From contig NZ_LT827014.1 of the NCBI RefSeq assembly GCF_900169075.1, forward strand, positions 744,001 to 808,000: a DNA stretch of 64,000 nt, given 5' to 3'. This document shows, one piece after another, positions 6,098-12,748 of the stretch. The notes below the pieces were generated by a model that was not told where the DNA came from, did not search any database, and saw only the letters and a list, made by a program, of their open reading frames with translations. Position 1 is the stretch's first letter; each line of letters starts with the position of its first letter. Made by a program: the position numbers and the translations under genes. The stretch is from Chryseobacterium phocaeense. GTDB taxonomy: Bacteria; Bacteroidota; Bacteroidia; Flavobacteriales; Weeksellaceae.

Positions 6098-7000
6098 TCA
6101 GGAATTATACTGGTATTCTAATATATACTCTAATCCCAGGTCTTTTTCCGGGTTTAATGCAATCATATTTTGAATAAGATTATGGGTGATGCTGGTATTC
6201 CATATTCCTGTAATGTGTTGCTCTGTTTCGGCATTGTTTTCAGGAATTTTAGATTTTATAGTGTAATTTCCTGCAGTATGTTTTGAAGAAGAAGCATATT
6301 TTGTTGCTTTTTTTAAAATATACTGTTCGAAAACGGTTTGTTTTTTCTGAGTTTTCAGGTCTTTGAGCCATGATAAGGCTTTTCGCAGCAGAACAGGGAC
6401 CAGCGCAGATTTGAAGCCGATTTCATAAGCATATACGCAAGCTCTTACCACAGGAAATATATTTTCAAAAGACAGATGTTGTAAAGAATGGTATTTTTCT
6501 ATCTGCAGAAATTGATTGTGAAGGATAATAAAGTTCTGATTGAGGATGTTGGAATACTTTTTCTTTTGAAGCTTTCTTCGGGTAAACGAAAATCTGGTGG
6601 CAAAATAAAATAGAAGATCGCTGAGATACTCAAGCTGTATGGGATGTGTGAAGTTGATCTGGGAATCGCGGAATTTTTCCAGGTGTTTTTCTATATATTG
6701 GGGAAGGTAGGTATCTGCATCAAGGTCAATCATATTTTCTTTGGACAGGTACTGCACGGCCCAGCCTATACCGCACAGTCCATCATACAGCGATATATTG
6801 GTGATCAGGTCTATTTCATTTAATTCTGCTTCCAGCAGCTCGATTCCGTAATTATAGGCTTCCGTGTCTGAAGAGATCCTGTAATACTCAAACATAAAAA
6901 TGACGATGGCGCATCTGCCGTTTAAACCTGTACCGGGAAAAGCATGCCCATTTTTCCGGAGATGATTTTTTAAAGTATGATAATATTCTTCAGCTTTCAT
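6098..7000 (-). CDS. LanC-like protein lacking the zinc ligands (second cyclase-like gene)
   Basis: The ATG at 7000 (MKAEEYYHTLKNHLRK) gives 300 residues and an 11-bp overlap with the upstream gene, the same arrangement as the preceding junction; a longer ATG start at 7075 is less likely. The protein has LanC-type GxxG helices: FPGTGLNGRCAIVIF (about residues 22-36) and SLYDGLCGIGWAVQYL (about 70-85). The second half diverges. The WCxG and CHG zinc motifs of lanthionine cyclases are absent, so zinc-thiolate catalysis is not expected. It is also shorter than LanC (387 residues here at 10114-11277). A scaffold, substrate-binding or decaying paralogue role is inferred. It is the last gene of the cluster. 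Confidence 0.65.
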   Translation of the reverse strand: MKAEEYYHTLKNHLRKNGHAFPGTGLNGRCAIVIFMFEYYRISSDTEAYNYGIELLEAELNEIDLITNISLYDGLCGIGWAVQYLSKENMIDLDADTYLPQYIEKHLEKFRDSQINFTHPIQLEYLSDLLFYFATRFSFTRRKLQKKKYSNILNQNFIILHNQFLQIEKYHSLQHLSFENIFPVVRACVYAYEIGFKSALVPVLLRKALSWLKDLKTQKKQTVFEQYILKKATKYASSSKHTAGNYTIKSKIPENNAETEQHITGIWNTSITHNLIQNMIALNPEKDLGLEYILEYQYNS

Positions 7001-7856
7001 GATGGGCAGGGGTTGTATTGAAATAATGCTGCGTTTTATAATATCTCCATATGAAATCATAGGAAACCAGCTCATGCATCCTGTTGTCTCCTATAAAAAG
7101 CCTGTTAAGGGACATATGGATAAAACTTGACATTAAATTGTGGAAATCTATAGTAAGAAGTTTTTTTTCTTTGAGGCGAAGGATTTCTGAAGCGCTTGCT
7201 GCCATGAGCGTTTTGCTGATTCTGTTTGTTTTTTTATTTAAAAATGCATCAATTACCTGCTTGTTTTCAGTATAGAGCTTATCAAATTGTTTCTTGGTGT
7301 TTTTATCAATCCTGAACTCGCCGTAAAAATAATTTCTTAGTTTCTCCGTAAATGCTAATTTTTCTGCGAGTGAAAATTTAAAAACAGATAAATAAAAATC
7401 AATCAGCTTTAGTGCCCACAAGCTGCGGATGTTTTCCTGATCTTCATTAAGGGAAGAGAGGATGTTTATGATATTCCTGCTGTCATAAAAGAAGATTTTT
7501 TCTGCCGTTTCCATACTGGAGGTGCCATATCTTTCAATCTCTCTTGTGTAAGTGTCAATCTGTAATTTCCAGATGTACTCGTCCGAAACCAGGTTCTTCA
7601 GCAATCCGTTCAGGGTGTTTATGATTAAGCCTACATGGTTCTGGTCTTTTAGCCTTACCCTGTACCTGATATGATAGGAAGGGTCATTATACCGTATAAA
7701 AAACCACTGATCGATCAGGCCTTCAGACAGCAATGATTCGCTTAAAGAACTGAGATGGTCAGTTAAAATGGAATCGGCAGCATGATATCCGCAGAATATA
7801 TTATAATAAAGCCATTGGTCACCTGGGGAAAAAATCCGCTGAATATTATTTTGCAT
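6990..7856 (-). CDS. LanB elimination-domain protein (SpaB_C / thiopeptide-type biosynthesis domain)
   Basis: This 288-residue protein corresponds to the C-terminal elimination domain of class I lanthipeptide dehydratases. Typical motifs are FSPGDQWLYYNIFCG (about residues 9-23) and WFFIRYNDPSYHIRYRV (about 53-69); the latter carries the Arg and His residues used to eliminate glutamate from glutamylated Ser/Thr. The ATG at 7856 is preferred because it gives an 11-bp overlap with the LanB N-terminal gene; the upstream TTG at 7901 is unlikely. It should work together with the protein at 7846-10101 as a split dehydratase. Confidence 0.85.
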   Translation of the reverse strand: MQNNIQRIFSPGDQWLYYNIFCGYHAADSILTDHLSSLSESLLSEGLIDQWFFIRYNDPSYHIRYRVRLKDQNHVGLIINTLNGLLKNLVSDEYIWKLQIDTYTREIERYGTSSMETAEKIFFYDSRNIINILSSLNEDQENIRSLWALKLIDFYLSVFKFSLAEKLAFTEKLRNYFYGEFRIDKNTKKQFDKLYTENKQVIDAFLNKKTNRISKTLMAASASEILRLKEKKLLTIDFHNLMSSFIHMSLNRLFIGDNRMHELVSYDFIWRYYKTQHYFNTTPAHHES

Positions 7857-10101
7857 TTTTGATGGCAGAAAGTTTTTGGTTATTATAAAAGGTAAAGACA
7901 AACTGGTTGGTAAAGCTGTTTCCGTTTCTTTTCACCAGCTGTTCTTCATCCGTATACAGAAATTCTTTGAGTGTGAAGCTTTCCCGGTTTCCAATGGTGT
8001 CTGCCAGCATTTTTATACTGCTGATATTGTCAAGGTTGATGAGTAGATCATTGTCATGTTCTGCAAATACAATATATTGGGGGAGATTCCATTCCTTGCG
8101 TGTTTCCTGCATCAGATCAAAAAGCTCTTCATCCGAAGCATATTTTTTGGTGAAAATGGAAAGATCTTCTTTGCTGAGATTCCAGGTGGCAGCTTTCAGG
8201 ATGCATTGTTTGTATTCTATCCGGGGAATGTATTTGTATTTTTTTTCCATTTGGCCCAGGTTCAGGCCAAGCCCGTACCGGCTTCCCTGACTCTGCAGTT
8301 CGCATAGAAAATGGTAGACCGGCAGTGAATTGCTGCTGAAATTATGAGCAGTAGTAAGCCGTGGAATGATATATTTGTTCAATTTTTTTGATCGTAATAC
8401 TACTTTATTATTTCGTACGGAAACCATCAGATCAGCAGGGCTTATCTGAAATTTAGCCTCTTTTTCAGATCTTGACAGGTAGGGGATCTCATAATCTGCA
8501 AAGCTGGGACGGCAGATGACGTTTCCTATCCTTGATTCGGGGATATGGGATATTTCCGCAATAACAGAGTTCTTTCTTATTTCCTTTTCGATATCAATAA
8601 TATGTTGGGTATGTTCTTTCAATGAAGAATCTGACGAACAGAACCGGCCAAATAAATTAGCCCCGCTTGCCCCGCTGAATCCATGGAAAAAGATTTTCTG
8701 CTGCTGATCAGTATGTACAATTTCTACCATCAGAGAAAACGTATCGTGAATATCGTTCCACATTTCATCCGTATTTTCCGCAATATCGGCAGAGTTGAGG
8801 GTAATTACTTTTAAATTCTTTCTGAGGGCTTCAGTGATCTTATTGTGAAGAAGTGTACTGGCCGCATTCCATTTTATTTCCTCTTTTCTTTTCCTTTGTA
8901 GTGGTAAGTGAAGGTTTTCCAGGAAATGGTTTCCGGGAATAATTTGGTTGTGTATTCCGAAGCCGATTCCCATTTCGTTATCCAATGCAATAGGCAAGGG
9001 TATTTCCCGGTCTTCATATCTTTTTTTGAATTTTGTAATAAAGTTTTCCAGCAAAGGACTGTCCTTCTTTTCCGAAATGTACGATAGCTTATTGAGCATG
9101 TCCAGTCCGTCCTGGAGATCTTTTATAATTCTTTTATCCAGCATGTTTTTTTGTGCAGTGACGGACAGATCTGTCTGGAAAAGGTATTTACGGTCCGTTT
9201 TTACGCCCAACTCATCAATCTTATCTTTTAGTGTATAATATGAGCTGATGGGGTTTGGAATTTTTGTATCCAGCTGAGAAAGCCCTTTGCTTATTTCCGT
9301 AAAGTTTTCACTGTAACTATTTTGCGCGGAAGAAAGTACACGGGTGATAGACGTGAAATAATCCTCTCCTACAGATGAACCGCTGATGTTACTGATGAGC
9401 AGTTGATTATCTATGAGCTCCGTAATGAATCTCCGGGCTTCTTTAGGGTTGATCTCTGGGTCGTACTGCACAAGTTCATCGGCTAATGCTTTGATTGTTG
9501 TTCCACCGGAGGCTTTACTGAAAATATGCTCTAAATAAGGACTGCTATCAACGGCTTCAATATGATGAACCCTCTGCAGCCCGCCGGGATAGGTGTATTC
9601 TATATATCTGTATTGATTTCCTGTTTTATAAATGCTGGTGTTGAGGTGATAGCTGAAATGATTCCGCAGCTTTTTATCGGTGGATATGTACTGGGAAAAG
9701 GTGAGGAGGTACTGCATATCCAGTCTTGTATACCTTAGATATTGATGCTCTTCATTTATTTCTATTTCGTGATGATCTTCCAGCTGTCCCAATGAATAAC
9801 CGGCAAATAAGCCGAACGGAGTGCAGCGTGAAGACATCCTGCTGATGTATTTAAGCAAAGATATTTTTAATTTTTCTTCTTTGTCTTTATTTAAATTTCC
9901 TTCGAGCCATTTTAAAAGGGTGTCATACAGTAATGGTGATGCCAGGAATAAGGCTTCCTGAAAAAAAGGATCACCTGCTACATCCTTTAACTGCTTTTCG
10001 GAAATATCTTTATCCTGAAAAAGGGTTGTCAATATATTAAGAGGTTTCGAAGGAGTCCTTAAAACATATTGATCTAAAACCTTATAAGGAAACTTACTCA
10101 T
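7846..10101 (-). CDS. lanB: Lantibiotic dehydratase, glutamylation part (split LanB)
   Basis: This 751-residue protein starts with YVLRTPSKPL (residues 12-21), a normal LanB N-terminus. It has the signature SRMSSRCTPFGLFAG (about residues 87-101), whose arginines (88, 92) bind tRNA-Glu or glutamate in the NisB family. LanB enzymes glutamylate Ser and Thr in the precursor core from glutamyl-tRNA before elimination to dehydro-residues. Full-length LanB is about 1000 residues; here the elimination domain is a separate, 11-bp-overlapping gene. The gene starts 12 bp after the LanC stop, so lanC, lanB and the following two genes are one transcription unit. Confidence 0.88.
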   Translation of the reverse strand: MSKFPYKVLDQYVLRTPSKPLNILTTLFQDKDISEKQLKDVAGDPFFQEALFLASPLLYDTLLKWLEGNLNKDKEEKLKISLLKYISRMSSRCTPFGLFAGYSLGQLEDHHEIEINEEHQYLRYTRLDMQYLLTFSQYISTDKKLRNHFSYHLNTSIYKTGNQYRYIEYTYPGGLQRVHHIEAVDSSPYLEHIFSKASGGTTIKALADELVQYDPEINPKEARRFITELIDNQLLISNISGSSVGEDYFTSITRVLSSAQNSYSENFTEISKGLSQLDTKIPNPISSYYTLKDKIDELGVKTDRKYLFQTDLSVTAQKNMLDKRIIKDLQDGLDMLNKLSYISEKKDSPLLENFITKFKKRYEDREIPLPIALDNEMGIGFGIHNQIIPGNHFLENLHLPLQRKRKEEIKWNAASTLLHNKITEALRKNLKVITLNSADIAENTDEMWNDIHDTFSLMVEIVHTDQQQKIFFHGFSGASGANLFGRFCSSDSSLKEHTQHIIDIEKEIRKNSVIAEISHIPESRIGNVICRPSFADYEIPYLSRSEKEAKFQISPADLMVSVRNNKVVLRSKKLNKYIIPRLTTAHNFSSNSLPVYHFLCELQSQGSRYGLGLNLGQMEKKYKYIPRIEYKQCILKAATWNLSKEDLSIFTKKYASDEELFDLMQETRKEWNLPQYIVFAEHDNDLLINLDNISSIKMLADTIGNRESFTLKEFLYTDEEQLVKRNGNSFTNQFVFTFYNNQKLSAIKNAK

Positions 10102-10113
10102 TAGAATTTTTAT

Positions 10114-11277
10114 TTATGAAATTAATAGGCATTCATCCCAGCTGCCAAATTTATTTTGTTGGAAATCCAGCATTACAAGCCCGGCTCCTGCCAATCCGTT
10201 AAGAATACTCAGTGGGGATTCGTCTGTTATGGTCAGTGCATCCATACCTTTTTTGAGCCAATAATGAGAGGCTTCTTTAAGTTCCCATGATGGGTTTGCT
10301 GCGTTTGCTCTTGAAAAAATCCTTGAAGCACCGAAGTAGCCATGACATATTCCGTAGCCTTTGATCATCGATTGTTCTATTTCTCTTCTCCCGGATGCTT
10401 TTTTCAAAATAGCGACTGACTGATCCTTCCATGTTGAATGTCCCGTTATATCTGAGGCGTTGAGCAGGGCTGCTCCTATCCCCGTATCTCCTGAACACCA
10501 GCTCAGGCTGCTGAATGCTTTTTCTTTAGTTTCCAGATCGGTCCACATGGGAAATTGAGAGACGGAATCTGGTGGCATTTCGGATTCCAAAAGGAACCGG
10601 ACAAAAGTATTGACCCATTCCAGGGATTGTTCCCGGAAATACCCTTTGTCGTAAGTCAGGCTGAGTATGGCAGTAAGGCCTGCAATCCCGTGAGCCGGGC
10701 CCAGATGAAGCATTTTTTTCAGCTTTCCCCCTACGGTTTCTGAAACGGCAAATTTGCAAAGATCGTAATCACTGATTGTGGTATACAGATCAGGAAGTTT
10801 TGAAAATAGTAAAGAAATTGAATTCTCATAGTCTCTGTTGCTTCCGGATCTTTTTAGAAGGTAGAAGACCGCTCCCAGGGCGCCATGAAAAAAGTCGTAA
10901 TTACCATTCAGTATACATTGCTGCAGGTGATTTTCGATATGGGTGTCTGTCACTGATAATATTGAGGAAAATTCATCCTTGTCTGCAAAACCGTTCTCCT
11001 CCAGATGATTCAGAAGCCAGGCAAAGCCGGCCAGGCCGTTACAGTAGGAAGCGGAAAACTGTCCATTGTTTATTTTTTCGATGCAGAAATTGATAGTATT
11101 AATACCATTATCGGAAGACAAGCCCAGACTTTCTTCGCAGTAAAACTGGAAAAGAGCAATTCCGGCCAGTCCATTGAGTGCTCCTATCCTGTTATATTGT
11201 GTATAATGATTTCCCAGATGGATGTAAATATCGTGTAATTTTTGATCAAGGTCTTTTATGAGTTGAGCTGAAAGCAT
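10114..11277 (-). CDS. lanC: Lanthionine synthetase C (LanC cyclase)
   Basis: This 387-residue protein has the alpha-toroid repeats of LanC: NGLAGIALF (about residue 35), NGLAGFAWL (80), HGALGAVFYL (131), HGIAGLTAIL (196), GDTGIGAAL (263), CHGYFGASRIF (311) and NGLAGAGLVML (near 360). All zinc ligands are present: Cys261 (SWCSG), Cys311 and His312 (ICHG). The acid/base His196 (GPAHGIAG) and Asp128 are also in place. LanC adds Cys thiols to dehydro-residues to form (methyl)lanthionine rings. The gene follows the precursor genes across a strong hairpin and precedes lanB by 12 bp. Confidence 0.9.
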   Translation of the reverse strand: MLSAQLIKDLDQKLHDIYIHLGNHYTQYNRIGALNGLAGIALFQFYCEESLGLSSDNGINTINFCIEKINNGQFSASYCNGLAGFAWLLNHLEENGFADKDEFSSILSVTDTHIENHLQQCILNGNYDFFHGALGAVFYLLKRSGSNRDYENSISLLFSKLPDLYTTISDYDLCKFAVSETVGGKLKKMLHLGPAHGIAGLTAILSLTYDKGYFREQSLEWVNTFVRFLLESEMPPDSVSQFPMWTDLETKEKAFSSLSWCSGDTGIGAALLNASDITGHSTWKDQSVAILKKASGRREIEQSMIKGYGICHGYFGASRIFSRANAANPSWELKEASHYWLKKGMDALTITDESPLSILNGLAGAGLVMLDFQQNKFGSWDECLLIS

Positions 11278-11296
11278 GAAAGTCTGTTGAATAAAA

Positions 11297-11326
11297 AGCC
11301 ATAGTAAAATTCACTTTACTATGGCT
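11297..11326 (-). terminator. Strong hairpin between precursor genes and lanC (probable attenuating terminator)
   Basis: A perfect 12-bp stem (AGCCATAGTAAA / TTTACTATGGCT) with a 6-base loop is followed on the minus strand by TTTTTATT. It lies just downstream of the second precursor stop (11347) and 20 bp before the lanC ATG. It would keep precursor mRNA abundant relative to enzyme mRNA or stabilise its 3' end. Confidence 0.75.
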
Positions 11327-11346
11327 GTAATTTTTAAAGATAAGGC

Positions 11347-11583
11347 CTAAGATACACACACATAGTAGCATTCCTCACTATGGATAGCATTACCTTGCGT
11401 ATCATAGCTTGCATGCTGCCAATATCCCTGGCCGGAAGCATTTTCAGTTCCTATTACAGGGGTTGGGTGTGTATTCGGCTGAACTACGTCACCACCTTTA
11501 ATATTTTCCTTCAGACTTCTGCTTAACGGGGTAAAATTAAGTTTCGAGATCTTTGTTTTTTTTAGTGTTAATTTCTTTTTCAT
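11347..11583 (-). CDS. Class I lanthipeptide-type precursor peptide 2
   Basis: This 78-residue peptide has a basic leader beginning MKKKLTLKKTKISKLN, a typical Bacteroidota RiPP leader. A double-glycine site follows (IKGG, residues 28-31), then a 47-residue core beginning DVVQPNTHPTPVIG. The core contains eight Ser/Thr and two Cys, the latter in the C-terminal segment ECYYVCVS. It is a close paralogue of the peptide at 11637-11876; core positions conserved in both include QPNTHPTPV, a Trp, YD-Q-NAIH and CYY-C-S. LanB would dehydrate Ser/Thr and LanC would close up to two rings. Activity (antimicrobial or other) is unknown. Confidence 0.85.
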   Translation of the reverse strand: MKKKLTLKKTKISKLNFTPLSRSLKENIKGGDVVQPNTHPTPVIGTENASGQGYWQHASYDTQGNAIHSEECYYVCVS

Positions 11584-11636
11584 AGTAATTTATAAGGTTA
11601 TGGTTTGATAAGTATTTAGACGGTTAAATAAGACCG

Positions 11637-11876
11637 TTATGATCCACAGTCGTAGTAGCATGTTGGTCCATGAATAGCGTTGGTCTGGGCATCGTATCCT
11701 TCGTGGTACCAGGCGCCATGAGCAGAGCCGCCGTCACCTCCCACTACTGGTGTAGGATGCGTATTAGGCTGCAGAACGTCTCCGCCTTTGATGTTTACTT
11801 TTTGATTTCTGTCTAGGATGTTGGTGTTGAGTTTAGAGATTTTTGTTTTTTTTAAAATTAATTTCTTTTTGTTCAT
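11637..11876 (-). CDS. Class I lanthipeptide-type precursor peptide 1
   Basis: This 79-residue peptide has the leader MNKKKLILKKTKISKLN and cleavage motif IKGG (residues 29-32), then a 47-residue core that starts DVLQPNTHPTPVVG and ends PTCYYDCGS. It is the first precursor after the nucleotidyltransferase gene and 53 bp upstream of precursor 2. Compared with precursor 2, the middle of the core differs (GGDGGSAHGAW versus TENASGQGYW) while both ends are conserved, so ring topology is probably shared and the middle variable. Thr directly before the first Cys (PTC) is a difference that may alter ring choice. Confidence 0.85.
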   Translation of the reverse strand: MNKKKLILKKTKISKLNTNILDRNQKVNIKGGDVLQPNTHPTPVVGGDGGSAHGAWYHEGYDAQTNAIHGPTCYYDCGS

Positions 11877-11918
11877 GGGTTAAAATTTTAAATTTATTTG
11901 TCTCTAAAGTAGTAAAAA

Positions 11919-12671
11919 TTAAGACTCCAACCAGTGTGTTTTAAAATTTTCTTCATTGATTTTTTCTATTTTGCTCTCTATGTGGTGATAAATTGTTTTT
12001 GCTGTGTTTTTGCTGATTTTTTTAGGATCAATGCCTGAAATCCACAATTTTACAAAATCTTTATCCGGAAAATCTTCCCAGTGATAGGCAGCCCTGTAGC
12101 CTGGGTCGCATAGAACTTTTTCTGTTTTTGTGTCTAAAAATGATTCATATCCCAGATAGGAAGAATAATAGAAAAGCACTTTTTTTAGAAATACATAATA
12201 ATGGTAATGAAAAAACGGTGATTCTTCGTCAATGGAGATCAAATGATTTTTATGGTTATACAACCCGTACAGTCCGGCCTTCACTTCACTTTTTATATTT
12301 AATTTTTTAAAAAAGGGAGTGGCAACATAGGTTGCCGCAAGGTCTTGCAGTTCTGTAATGGTACTCTTAGGATCATATAGAATTTTACCAATGTTGAAAA
12401 TATAAGCTTCAAATTTCTGCCTGCTGATAAATTCACTGTTGAATTTTCTTTTAACAGAATCTGAGCTTCTTCCGAGATAAGAAAATGTATAACCATTGAT
12501 AGTGGTGAGGCCTTTTAAGGTTTTTGTTTGGGTTTGATTAAATATAATCCGGATATCAATATCCGAATTTTTATTCTGTAATCCTACTGCATAGCTTCCG
12601 GTAAGCAGAATGCCAATGACAGACTTTTTACTTTTCCAGTGGTTTAAAAAGACTTCGAGTGCTTCTTCCAT
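11919..12671 (-). CDS. Nucleotidyltransferase-fold protein at head of lanthipeptide cluster
   Basis: This 250-residue protein has the DNA-polymerase-beta-type nucleotidyltransferase signature LLTGSYAVGLQNKNSDIDIR (about residues 22-41, GSx(9)DxD). A helical C-terminal part (from about residue 120) resembles the substrate domain of kanamycin-type nucleotidyltransferases but is not clearly any known family. No HEPN partner is adjacent, so a toxin-antitoxin pair is unlikely. It ends 42 bp before the first precursor gene on the same strand and begins right after the terminator of the TonB receptor gene. It could nucleotidylate a peptide, a tRNA or a small molecule; linkage to the cluster is by position only. 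Confidence 0.65.
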   Translation of the reverse strand: MEEALEVFLNHWKSKKSVIGILLTGSYAVGLQNKNSDIDIRIIFNQTQTKTLKGLTTINGYTFSYLGRSSDSVKRKFNSEFISRQKFEAYIFNIGKILYDPKSTITELQDLAATYVATPFFKKLNIKSEVKAGLYGLYNHKNHLISIDEESPFFHYHYYVFLKKVLFYYSSYLGYESFLDTKTEKVLCDPGYRAAYHWEDFPDKDFVKLWISGIDPKKISKNTAKTIYHHIESKIEKINEENFKTHWLES

Positions 12672-12695
12672 GAATTGTTTTTATAAAAATAAAAA

Positions 12696-12716
12696 ATCCC
12701 GGCGAAAAGCCGGGAT
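12696..12716 (-). terminator. Rho-independent terminator of the TonB-dependent receptor gene
   Basis: A perfect 8-bp GC-rich stem (ATCCCGGC / GCCGGGAT) with a 5-base loop is followed on the minus strand by TTTTTT. It lies 33 bp after the receptor stop and isolates it from the downstream cluster. Confidence 0.85.
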
Positions 12717-12748
12717 AGATATTTATAAAATCTGTTCTTGTGATCTTA

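Noticed and set aside
7001..7075. Longer start for the LanC-like gene (ATG 7075)
   Set aside because: It would overlap the upstream gene by 86 bp, whereas ATG 7000 gives the same 11-bp overlap as the other junction.
11919..12671. MNT/HEPN toxin-antitoxin module
   Set aside because: The nucleotidyltransferase motif is present but no HEPN partner gene is adjacent, and the protein is longer than MNT antitoxins.
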